The notes under the pieces are model-generated. The model was not told the DNA's origin, made no database searches, and saw only the letters and a program-made list of their open reading frames with translations. A program made the position numbers and the translations under genes. From the NCBI GenBank assembly GCA_023055425.1, contig JALGPY010000003.1:72577491-72641490 (forward strand): a stretch of DNA of 64,000 nucleotides, read 5' to 3'. This stretch comes from Linanthus parryae (taxonomy: Eukaryota; Streptophyta; Magnoliopsida; Ericales; Polemoniaceae). Positions 9,640 through 20,320 of the stretch are shown piece after piece (the first letter of the stretch is position 1; every line of letters begins with the position of its first letter).

Positions 9640-12600
9640 TTCCACACTTGGTCTAACAGCTGGTTAAGGCAGTGACTGGTGATTACAGGTTGTCACCAAT
9701 GTCAAAGAACAAAAGTGGGTTATGAACAGTGGTTGCTCAATACACATGAGTTGAAAGAGATCTTTATTTATATAATTGAAAGAGCAATCAGAAGGTTCAA
9801 TTACACTTGGTGACAAAGGTAAAGCTGGTACAAATTCTGAAAATTCAATTTCTGATGTATATCTGGTTGATGGCTTGAAATTTAACCTGCTTAGTGTATC
9901 TCAGCTTTGTGATAATGGTAATAAGGTTATCTTTGATAAAGAAAAGTGTGTGGTGCAAAATGAGAAATCAGAAAATTGCATTCTCACAGCCTCTAGAACA
10001 AACAATGTCTATACTTTTCAGACTAACAAAGTTGCAGGTAAAAGCTTGAAGTGCCTCAAGGCCGTGAAAGAGGATACAAAGCTTTGGCACAAAAATCTTG
10101 GTCACATTAGCGCATACCATAAAAACATTGATCTTCAAAGATCCGGTAAGAGGATTACCATCCTTTTAATTCAAAGATGATGAAGTATGCAAAGCCTGTG
10201 CTCAGGGTAAGCAGACAATAAAGCTCATTCAAGCCAACGAAGTTTGAAAGTATTACTAGACCTATTGAATTACTTCACATGGATCTATGTGGTCCTATGA
10301 GGACTCCAACTCCAAAATGTAAGAAGTATATGCTATTTATTATAGATGACTATTATAGATTTACTTCGGTTATGTTTCTAAAAGAAAAATCTGAAGCCCT
10401 CTCTGAATTTTCAAAGCTTTGCAGAGAACTTCAAACCTTGAATAATGTACCTATTGCTTCAATCAGAAGTGATCATGGTAGAGAGTTTGATCAATTAGAA
10501 TTTGATTAGTTCTGTGTTAAGCATGGTATCTCTCACAATTTATCTACTCCTAGAACTCCTCAACAAAATGGAGTTGTTAAAAGAAAGAACATGACTCTTG
10601 AACATATATCAAGAACAATGCTTTTAGAAAACAAGTTGCCGAAACACTATTAGGCAGAAGCTGTGAGCATAATATATTTTGAACATGTGCTTGATCAGAC
10701 CTATCCTGAAGAAGACCCACTGTGAACTATTCAAAGGGAGAAAGCCAAACATTTCATATTTCAAGCCCTTTGGATGCACATGTTTTGTCCACAACAATGG
10801 AAAGGACAACTTGGGTAAGTTTGATGCACGAAGTGATGAAGGTATCTTTCTTGGTTACTCTCTGACTAGCAAAACTCATAGAGTTTATAATAAAAGAACC
10901 AAGCTGGTTGAAGAAAGTATTCATGTTATTTTTTATGGAAGCTTTGATGGTTCTTTGAGTGAAAGTTATGCAGACCTGAATCTGAACAAGCATGAATCAG
11001 ATGAAGAAACTGAAAACTCACTTGGTTTCAAGAAAGGTTCAGAAGGAAACAGAATCCATTTTCAAGACCTTGAAAATAGGTCTCACGGCCTTGAAAATAG
11101 AGATCAAAGCCTTGATAAGGATGATCAGAAAGACATGAGTGATCAGGCTACTACTTCAAGACCAGCGAAGCAAAATGGAGAACCTGAACCCTTGTCTCCA
11201 AGAAAGAGATTCAAATATATTACATCTCATCCAGCTGACAACATCATCTCTGATCCAACCACTGGTACACAAACAAGATCACAGTTGAAGAATCTTTGTG
11301 CTTTTAATGCTTTTATTTCTCTTGTAGAACCTAAGATTGTGAAGGAAGCATTACAAGAAGCAGACTAGATTATAGCTATGCAAAATGAACTCAATGATTT
11401 TGAAAGAAATAAGGTGTGGAACATAGTTCCCCCACCAACAAACCTGTCTGTCATTGGTACCAGATGGGTGTTCAGAAACAAATCGGATGAAAGTGGAAAA
11501 GTGATCAGGAACAAAGCAAGGTTAGTTTCTTAAGGTTACAACCAAGAAGAAGGTATTGATTATGAGGGAAATTTTGCTCCTGTTGCTAGGTTAGAAGCAA
11601 TTAGAATTTTACTTTCCTTTGCATCCTACAAGAACATGAAAATTTTTCAGATGGATGTGATATGTGGATTCTTGAATGGATTCTTGCAAGAAGAAGTTTA
11701 TGTTACAAAACCTCCTGGTTTTGAAGATGACAAGTTTCCAGATCATGTTTACAAACTTGACAAAGCTCTTTATGGTTTGAAACAAGCTCCAAGAGCTTGG
11801 TATGAAAGATTGTCAAAGTTTTTACTTGAAAATGATTTCAAAATAGGATTAGTAGACAAGGCCCTTTTCATAAAGACTCGTGAGAAAGATTTACTTGTAA
11901 TTCAGATTTATGTTGATGATATATTATTTGGAGCTACTAATGATCTATTATTCAAATAACTATCAAGTCTTATGAGCAGGGAATTTGAAATGAGCATGAT
12001 GGGAGAGCTAACTTCTTCCTTGGACTTCAAATACATCAGATTAAGAAGGGCATCTTTCTACATCAAAGCAAGCACGCTAGGGACTTGTTGTACAGTATGT
12101 CTCAATCCAAAGAAATCAAGACCCCTATGAGTACTACACTGTCCTTAGAGAAGGATGAATCTGGTAAGAGTGTCAATGTGAAAGAATATAGAGGTATGAT
12201 TGGATCATTGCTATACCTTACTGCCAGTATACCTGATATCATGTTCATTGTATGTATGTGTGCAAGATTTCAAGTTTATCCAAAGGAATCACACTTAACT
12301 GCTATGAAAAGAATCTTCAGATATCTAAATGGTACCAAAGACTTAAGGCTTTGGTATCCAAGACATTCTAACTTTTCTTTGTGTGGATATTCAGATGCTA
12401 ACTTTAAAGGTTACAAAGTTGATAGAAAAAGTACTTCAGGAAGTTTTCAATTCATCGGATCCTCCTTGATCAGTTGGCACTCCAAGAAACAAAACTCAGT
12501 TGCTTTATCGACAGCTGAAGCTGAATACATAGCTGCTTGAGCCTGTTGCCAAAAGTATTATGGATTGCTCAACAGTTGAGAGATCTTAGATTTGATTTTA

Positions 12601-12854
12601 GAAGAGTACCTATCATATGTGACAACACCTGTGCAATATCAATCATAAAGAATCCAGTTCAGCATTCAAGAACCAAGGACATTGATGTCAGACACCATTT
12701 CATCAGAGATCGTGCTAAGAAAGGTGATATTGTTCTTGAATTTGATTCTACTAACATGCAACTTGCAGATATCTTCACTAAACCATTGCCAGACGAAATA
12801 TTTTCAGCTCTAAGACTGGAATTGCGTATGCTAAATAAAGATGTATTGGTTTAG
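9640..12854 (+). pseudogene. pol of element B (protease, integrase, RT, RNase H), disrupted
   Basis: The protease site at 9716-9733 reads WVMNSGC: the catalytic Asp codon is AAC (9725-9727), so it would be inactive. The pre-integrase zinc region starts near 10085 (WHKNLGH). The integrase core starts near 10261 (HMDLCGPM, IIDDYYRFT; RSDHGREF near 10470). RT is in several frames: a stop follows KEALQEAD (11366), another lies near 11531, then [15 protein letters not shown] at about 11650 and an intact YVDD near 11910. RNase H is at 12085-12540 and 12537-12854 in overlapping frames. The region ends LNKDVLV*, homologous to A's end. Confidence 0.88.
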
Positions 12855-13312
12855 GGAGAGTACAAGGTAAGGAAGGTAAGTTGTTATGTGTTTTCAAAGG
12901 TTTGAACTGATTTTCAAAGCCTTGAAAATCTATTCAAAGCTTTGATTTTATTTGTTTCAGTAAAACAGTGTTTCAAGACTTTGAAAGCCTTTTCAAAGCC
13001 TTGAAAACAAGTCTGTTAAACTGATGGATCAATAACTCTTGGATCATTCAGTATTGGGTGCTATCTTTGTAGATATTTACTCAATATTGCCCCTACCCTT
13101 TTTCAAAATATTTTTCCAGCCAAGTATAGTATTAAAATATTTGTTTCCAACGGCTTCAAAGATTTGAATCTTCTCCGATCATTACAAATCTTTTGAGATC
13201 AGCAAGATATTATTGTTTCCTTTTTAAACTCAAACTCTTTTAATATTTATCCTCTTTTCTTCTCCTTCTCTCCGTATCAATCCTACATCTCTCTATTCTT
13301 CTCCAAACCCTA
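12855..13312 (+). other. Spacer between pol and ORF3 of element B
   Basis: No ORF is supported. It contains several one- or two-mismatch copies of the AAGGCCTT palindrome and a pyrimidine-rich leader before ORF3. Confidence 0.6.
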
Positions 13313-13978
13313 ATGAGCACAAGAAGAGCCTTTGACAGAATCAAGATGGATGGTGGTTCGAAGCCTAGTGCGGAGAAGAAAAGAAAGACTCCTGTAGAGA
13401 TTTAGGACATCAGTGAAGATTCAAAATCAAAGGCCTCTACTGATGAAGAACTGGAGTCTTCTCCTCCAAAGAAGATGGTAAAGAAGGATCAGTTTCCAGT
13501 GTCAGGTAAAAAGAAAAAGACTATGGAGACTACACAAGAGAAGCAGAAGGGAATCCATATTGGAAGCCCTAAGAAGGACAAGAAAAAGGCAGACACAGGG
13601 TTCAAGGGAAAAGGAAAGAAGATCTACAATCCAGACTTGGATTCAGATACTACTTCAGGTTCCTATGGAGTATATTCTGTATCCAAAAAGAGAAGACATG
13701 AGAAAGACCTTCCAGAAGCTGAGTTAGTGTCAAAAAGTAAAAGGAAAGATCATCACAAAATTTCCTCTACAATACAGAAAAAGGTGTATGTGAAAAAGAA
13801 ACTAAAGCATGGAATAAAAGCTTTGGAAGGACTCACCTTCTTGTTCAACAGTGTTATCAAAACAATCAGTTCCATAATCGATGAAATTGATGTGGCTCAA
13901 CAAGAAGAACATGCCAATCAGGAAGAAAGTGAAGAGGAAGAAGGAGAACAGGATGGAGATGAAGACCCAACCCCATAA
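13313..13978 (+). pseudogene. ORF3 of element B, with internal deletion and a stop
   Basis: It starts MSTRRAFDRIKM at 13313, has an in-frame TAG near 13404, and then is open to 13978. The N-terminal part is Lys/Ser/Glu-rich like A's. The C-terminus (...EEEEGEQDGDEDPTP) matches the end of A's ORF3 near 17285. The central conserved block present in A (15990-16690) and F is missing, so B's ORF3 has a large internal deletion. No membrane segment is seen. Function unknown. Confidence 0.75.
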
Positions 13979-14315
13979 ACTCTTGTCTATTCTTTCTTAC
14001 CCACTCTTTTCTTAAGTTTATTTTCAAAATTTTCCAAAGAATCTGATCCAACATTTTCTCGTTCTTTTTTATGAAAGTCAAAAAGGGGGAGAAATATTAG
14101 GTTGTTTTATGTTTATATGTTTTTAGTGACCTGTCTTTTGGTCAGTAGGAATTATCTGAGACTTATGTGTTTTTCTGCTTAAGTTTGTTATTGAATAAGT
14201 TGGATCTTTTTGGAACTTATGTGTTATTACCTTTTGTACTGTGTTCTAATGAGTATTTTTTGCAGAAACTAAGGATCAAACAGATTGTGGTTTTGTCTTT
14301 CATCAAGGGGGAGAT
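13979..14315 (+). other. 3' untranslated region and polypurine tracts of element B
   Basis: Two polypurine runs are present: AAAAAGGGGGAGAAA near 14079-14093, and AAGGGGGAGA (14305-14314) directly before the 3' LTR. The latter is the expected plus-strand primer site. Confidence 0.75.
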
Positions 14316-15868
14316 TGTAAGTTCACAAGTTTCACGGGCTTGAAATACAGAGATATTTCAAGGCCTTGAACCAGTTTTCAAAGCCTCGAATCACAGGTTT
14401 CACATGCTTGAGCTATTTCAAGGCCTTGAAACAGCATTCAAAGCCTTGAAACTATCTAACATGTATGCATACTCTAAGGGGAAGGTTTTTTGAGTTCTTC
14501 TGATCTTGTACTAACTCTCTCATCCCTATATTTGATCTGTTATTACTTGATGATGAAATACAAAAGCTTTTGATTCACTTATACTTCATCTAGTTAACCT
14601 TCCTGATCATAACCAAACTGCATAGAAACGCGTTGAGGAAGATATTGCTCTATGCAATCTAACCCAACAAGCTCAGCGACCCTAATGCAAATCACAAACG
14701 AGGGGATTTAAATAATGGAAAATCTAATATTAGTGTCATGCTCGTGTCGTGAGGACACGGGTCCAAACATTTGATGTCTATTGTGCGAATAAGAAAAACT
14801 TTGTATTTGTATTCGAAATTCTATTTCTGCAAGATTCTATTGGATTGTTACATTTTGACTTAATTTTGCAGGGAAAATTTCATTTCCTATTTTGCAGGAT
14901 TAGTTTCCTAATCTGGGTTTTGCAGGAAAGGAAACATTGAGAGAATGTGATTTTGTGATCAATCAGACACTCATGACAGCTTCTCAATACGTTTAAAGAC
15001 AAGATCAGCACATTATCCTTGGAGATTCTGATCAACTATCCGTTGGGAAGACTATTGGAGAAGTCAAAGATTGTTGCCTAATAAACAGGAATTTTGTTGC
15101 TGAAAATCAGGAAGATTTGCTGACCAATTGAGCAGTATAAATGGATCTCAATTTGAATCATTTCATACAACACTCAACGGTCAAAAAGAGAGACACATTT
15201 CAGGATTGACAAGCATCAAAGAAGCACATCACTCTCACAATCCATCTTACAGAAGATCACTGCATTTTTACTGCAGTTCCACTACCAGTGTTCTTCTATT
15301 CTGAGCTTAATTTTTATATCATTATTATACTACTTCTAGCTCTCATTCTCAAGAATTGTTCAAAGTGAACAATATAGAATTCTTAGTTTATCAGTTAGCT
15401 AGAGCAGTTACTAGATAGGTTAGCGAGAACCACAAGCTGTAACAGAGTAAGGCATATCTCTGAGCTTGAGATCTAGGGTTTCGCTTTTGATTAATAAGAA
15501 TTGTGTTGAAAATCCTGCAGGGAGAAGATCCGTGAGGTAGAGACGTAGGTCCAAGTGGACTGAACTCTATAAATCCTGTGTCTATTGCATTTATCATTTC
15601 ATTCTCATACTTTCTTTACACAGCATTCAAACTAGTCTGTTTTCAAGGGTTTGAAACTCTTTTCAAGGCCTTGAAAAGACTTGTCTGTTTTTCATTTAAA
15701 CTATATTTCTCTTCAAAGGCTTGAAACTCTTTTCATGGCCTTGAACTTCATTGTTCTTTACAAGAAAACCTTATCTTTGCAAGTTTTACAAAAAGTTGAC
15801 ATACTCTATTCAACCTCCCCCCTTCTAGAGTTTCTATACTACACTTCTACCTGCTTACTCCCCTTTCA
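14316..15868 (+). repeat. 3' LTR of element B (with ~250-bp extra segment)
   Basis: 1553 bp against 1295 in the 5' LTR. The difference is mostly one segment at about 14598-14852 absent from the 5' copy. Perfect palindromes lie at 14416-14431 and 15661-15676, and a TATA-like box at 15136. It ends CCCTTTCA, followed by TAAAG and then A's ORF3. Confidence 0.92.
14598..14852 (+). other. Extra segment in the 3' LTR of B, not in its 5' LTR
   Basis: The 5' LTR reads from AGTTAA straight to a GTTTGAC block, while here about 255 bp separate them. No LTR, TIR or coding feature is recognised. It may be a small insertion or a deletion from the other LTR; A's LTR also lacks it, favouring insertion. Confidence 0.6.
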
Positions 15869-15873
15869 TAAAG
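15869..15873 (+). repeat. Target-site duplication, right of element B (TAAAG)
   Basis: Matches the left flank GAAAG at 4 of 5 positions. Confidence 0.6.
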
Positions 15874-17289
15874 GAAATGGTTACAGAGGATGAACCAGAA
15901 GATGAAGCAGATGAGAACATAGAAAAGGCACTGCAGATCTATTCTGAGAAGAAGAAATCCACTTGTAAGATTTCAGCTCCTGATAGTACATGGGTTATTA
16001 CTAATGTTGCTAGAGGTCAGTGGCTTGGTGGATTTGCCTCTAGACCAGTTGGTTTATGTAGTCTGATTAGTATGCATATGTTACATGGTATGAATCTGGA
16101 ATGCATCAAAATGTTGAGGAAAAGCTCTCTTTGGTTTATTCTAAATCCTCTAGAGATAGATTACCCTATACTCACCAGGTTCTTTTACCTAAACATGAAA
16201 CAAGTCACGAAGTCTGTAAGTCTGGTGATTCAGACTAAGGTTGTTAACATTAACATGGAACTAGATCATGCTGAGTTTGCAAATGTTCTAGGTTGTCCTA
16301 AGAGATATACCCTCCTAAGAGTGAAGCTCTGAAACTTAAAAGAGAAGAGTTCTTTCTACCAAATACCCCTGCCTCATCTAAGCAGTTAACACAATCTATG
16401 CTAACTGTTGAAGCCAAATTTTTGTTTACCATTTTTCTGAGATGTGTGGTACCTAGGGAACGCTCAAAGGAACTGGTAACTGATAGGGTATTGTACTATA
16501 TGTATTTGGTTATACATGGGTATGAAATTGATCATCCAAAGCTGGTGATGGAACACATGCTTTACAGCCAAACCAACCAGAGAAAACACCATTTGCCATA
16601 TGTCAACTTGCTCACCTTATTCTTCCAACACTTTAAAATTACAACTGATAGGGAAGAATCAGTGACTGCTGATTTTGGAAGCTCTACTCAGAATTGACAG
16701 AGGAAGAGTTGGGTTCCTAGAAATTTCTCAAACCCAAATCCTTAACTCCCACTTCCAGCCAAACCTCTCAATCCCAAGACAACCCCTTGACCCTCAAGTT
16801 GTTGAAAGAACTTCATATGGATATTGCTGAGGTAAAGGAGAAACAGCATGGGTTTGACAGTGATCTCATACAAATGACGTACATGGTTGATAACATGTTC
16901 AGGACCATGACATTGTTTGATGTAGCTGAGGAAGTGTCTCAAGCTGAGAAGAGTACCAAAAAGGCTGAATCAGCAAAGAAACTATCCAGTGAGCATTCAA
17001 ATCCAGACAAGACTGCTCAGGTAAAAGACAAAGACAACCAAGTGGAGGTTGAAAAAATGGATGAAGATCAAGAGGAAGACATTCCAGACTCAGGTGCACT
17101 GCTCATAGATCTCAAGAAGAAGAAACCTAAGAAGTCCACTGTACCAGAGATTGTGGCTGTTGCTGATTTTTTTGAGGGAAAAGGTGAAAAAGGTGATGAT
17201 GTGGATCAACAATAAGAAGAACATGATGATGAGGAAGACAGTCAGGAAGAGATGCAGAGAAGCAAGGAGATGAAGACCCTACCCCTTAA
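15869..17289 (+). pseudogene. ORF3 of element A, C-terminal part
   Basis: It continues A's ORF3 after the B insertion. Three frames are needed: 15877-16332, 16398-16697 and 16787-17215, then a short acidic tail ending DEDPTP-like near 17288. The first two segments form a conserved globular region shared with F (WLGGFASRPVGLCSLIS; FYLNMKQ; FLFTIFLRCVVPRE; VMEHMLYSQ...LPYVNLLTLFFQHF). This resembles the conserved region annotated as a putative plant transposon protein in databases, by memory only. The last segment is charged and probably coiled-coil or disordered. No obvious signal peptide or transmembrane helix. Confidence 0.72.
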
Positions 17290-17667
17290 CTCTTGCCTAC
17301 TCTTTCTTTTATTTTTCAAGGCCTTGAACTCTTTTCCAAAGCCTTTAAATTCTTATCCTTCAAAACTTTACTCTTTATTATTTTTCCAAACACTGATCCA
17401 ACATATTCTCATTCTTTTTTGATGAAGTCAAAAAGGGGGAGAAAATTAGGTTATTTTATTTGTTATATTTGGTGATTAGATGACCTGGTTTTGGTAGGAT
17501 TATCTGCACACTTTGCTGCTTTTTCAATTTAATAAGTTAGATATTTTGGACAATATATGTTGATTTTATTTGATTAATTATGCTATGTGCTAATGAGTAT
17601 TTGTTGCAGAATTACAGTATCAAACAGACTGGAAGACCTTGGTTTTGTCTTTCATCAAGGGGGATAT
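17290..17667 (+). other. 3' untranslated region and polypurine tract of element A
   Basis: Two polypurine runs are present, AAAAAGGGGGAGAAAA (about 17431-17446) and CAAGGGGGATA (17656-17666), the second next to the 3' LTR. A one-mismatch palindrome is at 17314-17329. Confidence 0.75.
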
Positions 17668-18919
17668 TGTAAGACCAAAGAAGTTTCAATGTTTCAAATA
17701 CTTGAAATAGCTAGTCTATTTCAAGGTCTTGAAACAGCTTTCAAAGCCTTGAAACTGACTGAGCCTCATATGAATGAACTTAGGGGGAGTTTATGTTTCT
17801 GTTTGAACTCTTAAACCCCTTTGCTTGATCTATTATTACTTGATGATGAAATAAAAAGTATTTTGACATGTTTAACACTATCTAATTTATCTGTTTGACT
17901 TTGTTTTGCAGGGAAAGTTTATTTCCTATTCTGCAGGATTTATTTCCTAACCTGAGTTTTGCAGGGAAGGAAATTCTGGGTTGATTTTATTTTGAAATCA
18001 TTCTAATGATTGTAACAGGTTCTCAACATGTTTATGGACAAGATCAGATCAATATCCCTGAAGATATTGAGTAACTATCCGTTGGAGAAGACTGTTAGAG
18101 AAGTCAAATGTGTTGCCTACAAAATAGGAAAGTTTGTTGTTGAAGATCTTGAAGATTTGCAGATCAAATGAGCTGTATATAAGGATCTCATTTTGAAGCA
18201 TCAAAGACACAACTCAAAGGGAAAAAACAGCGACACTCACACACATTCAAGGATTGCCAAGCAACAAAGAAGCAGATCAAATTCTCAATCCATTTTTCAG
18301 AAGAACACTACACTCTCACAGCAGATTCAATTTCTGTGTTCTTCTGTTCTGAAATTTATTTTTATATCATTCTTATACTACTTCTGTTTACATTCTCAAG
18401 GATTGTTCAAGGTGAACAATAGAGAATTCTTAGTTAATCAGATAGCTAGAGCATGTACTAGATAGGTTAGTGAGAACCACAAGCTGTAACAGAGTAAGGC
18501 ATCTCTATGTGCTTGAGATCTAGGGCTTAGCTGTTGATTAATAAGAATTGAGTTGAAAATCTTGCAGGGAGAAGATCCCTAAGGTAGAGACGTAGGTCCA
18601 AGTGGACTGAACTCTATATATCTTGTGTCTCTTGCATTTTCTTTTCTGTTACAAACTTAGAACTTTTGCAGCATTCAAAACAGTATAATTTCAAGGGTTT
18701 GAAACTCATTTCAAGGCCTTGAAATAGACCTATTCTTCTATTCACTCTAACTGTTATATTCCAAGGGCTTGAAACTCATTTCAAGGCCTTTAATCTCTTT
18801 ACAAATCTTTTGAAACCACTACTCTTGCAAAGTTTAGCAAAGTCTGCATACTCTATTCAACACCCCCCCCCCCTTCTAGAGTATTGATCATGTTTTTCTA
18901 CCAACTATACACCCCTTCA
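17668..18919 (+). repeat. 3' LTR of element A
   Basis: 1252 bp, TGTAAGACC... to ...CCCCTTCA. TATA-like TATATAAGG at 18176-18184; perfect palindrome at 18709-18724; hairpin arms at 18848-18855 and 18877-18884 around a long C run. It is followed directly by Angela-type LTR sequence at 18920. Confidence 0.92.
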
Positions 18920-20320
18920 GATATGTTAACATGAAGGAAGTGTTCAGATAACTTATGTGACATTTATGGATTTACGATTCATCATGTTATCGGTATAGAG
19001 ATATGTTAATATGAAGGAAGTCCTTATAATATAAATGTTATATTCTTAAATATACCTAGTCGATTATATATATTAATAGGATAATCAACTATAGACTAGT
19101 ATGGGGTTGGATTTATATGTAGATATCACGATCCAACACATTGGTATGCATTAGGAGTAATGGCATACTGGATTGACCCATCTCTGAGAAGGCTACATAC
19201 ATGTAAAGTCACAAGTGCTTCTCGCGGTGACAACGGTATTGTCATCCTTAGACATGAAGTCACTAGATCTTCTAGTTGTGATTATTGTGTTTTGGTAGCG
19301 TCAAACGTTACACCGTGACTGGGTAGTCATAAAGGCACGTATCGTACACAATAGGAAGCAAGATTAGATATCGTAGTGATGTAGATAGAATTTTTCCCTC
19401 CCACATAATGGGAGCAAATATCCTAGGCCACTCCAGGGATAGTGCTTATAGAATGTCTGGCCAGACTCAAATAAATCAATATAGGATATTGATGTTATTT
19501 GCACGAATAAGACTATTCCCAGGATCTATGGATTGGATATACGAGTGTGACTTGTATGTCTCGTGTCCAATTCGATATTGAGACAAAGGGATGAGACAAT
19601 ACATGCACAAGGTTTTTCGGGTGACTATTTCTATTGGTTGACTAGAATGGATGTCTTGCTAGAGGTCGCTCCATATTAGTAAATAGTTACTACCAACTAA
19701 GTAGAAACCTGTGGGTTCACACTCCATATAGGATTGAACTAGACTTGGGAATTAATTAATATGATTAATTAATTAGAAGGATCAAATCGCAACAACTTGG
19801 TAACGTAGTAGGACTAATATGCAAGTTGGACTAATCCGAAGTTGAGTAGGATTAGGAGAGGGCCTTTATATAGTAACAAGGAGTTTGTGGACTATATGAA
19901 GGATGCTCCTAGCTTCCTTCCATACACTAATGCTCATAACATACATTGAGTAGGAGAGAATTAAGGAGAGAGCAAGACAACAAGGAGGGCCGACCCCCCC
20001 CCCCCCTTGTCGTCCGCCCTACCTATCGGTCAAGAAGAGAGGGTCGCCCCTCTCTTTGGTGCTCCATTGCGTGATTTCTTCATCCTCTTTCATTCTTCCT
20101 AACTAGCACAAGGATTTGGAAGATCTAGATCTCAATCCTAGGCGTGGATCAACCGTAGAGACGTGATAATTTTCTCTTTAGAAGTCATCAAAGGAGACCT
20201 CCAAGGTACATAACACGAATCCTTTACCATCGTCATGATTTCTCTTCCTGTGATCCTTGGAGGGTCTTGATCGGATAAATTATTGTTATTCCGCTGCGTA
20301 TCCATGATCAAAACCCTACA
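18920..20320 (+). repeat. LTR G: Angela-type LTR interrupted by element A
   Basis: It is alignable with the LTRs of C (shared GATTGACCC, GGCCAGACTCA, GGATCAACCGTAGAGACG and a final CCGCTGCGT...AAAACCCTACA). The first part, including the TGTTGGAAT start, is missing because A is inserted there and the left piece is off-window. No PBS follows, so this is a 3' LTR or a solo LTR. A 21-bp block beginning GATATGTTAA is present twice (18920 and about 19000) with one mismatch. A poly-C tract lies near 19994-20006. Confidence 0.82.

Larger units (their letters stand above)
6526..15868 (+). mobile_element. Element B: SIRE-like Ty1/copia retrotransposon nested in ORF3 of element A
   Basis: The order is 5' LTR (6526-7820), PBS, gag, pol, ORF3, PPT, 3' LTR (14316-15868). 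The LTRs start TGTAAGTTCAC and end CCCTTTCA. The flanks are A's ORF3 on both sides with a 4/5 TSD. B is related to A throughout but distinct in LTR and coding sequence. All ORFs are broken and the LTRs differ noticeably, so it is old but younger than A's insertion. Confidence 0.93.
1..18919 (+). mobile_element. Element A: SIRE-like Ty1/copia retrotransposon, decayed, containing nested element B
   Basis: The order is partial 5' LTR (1-773), PBS, gag, pol, ORF3, polypurine tract, 3' LTR (17668-18919). The extra ORF after pol, the long LTRs, two gag zinc knuckles and the GGGGGAG polypurine runs are characters of the SIRE/Maximus copia lineage; lineage placement is by motif recognition, not phylogeny. 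The left ~480 bp of the 5' LTR lie outside the window. ORF3 is split by element B at 6525/15869. Coding regions carry frameshifts and stops, and the two LTRs differ by several percent by eye, so A is clearly older than D or E. A sits inside an Angela-type LTR (18920 onward). Confidence 0.9.

Noticed and set aside
15877..17215. ORF3 as a true viral envelope gene
   Set aside because: No signal peptide, fusion peptide or membrane anchor is visible; the sequence is charged and lysine-rich.
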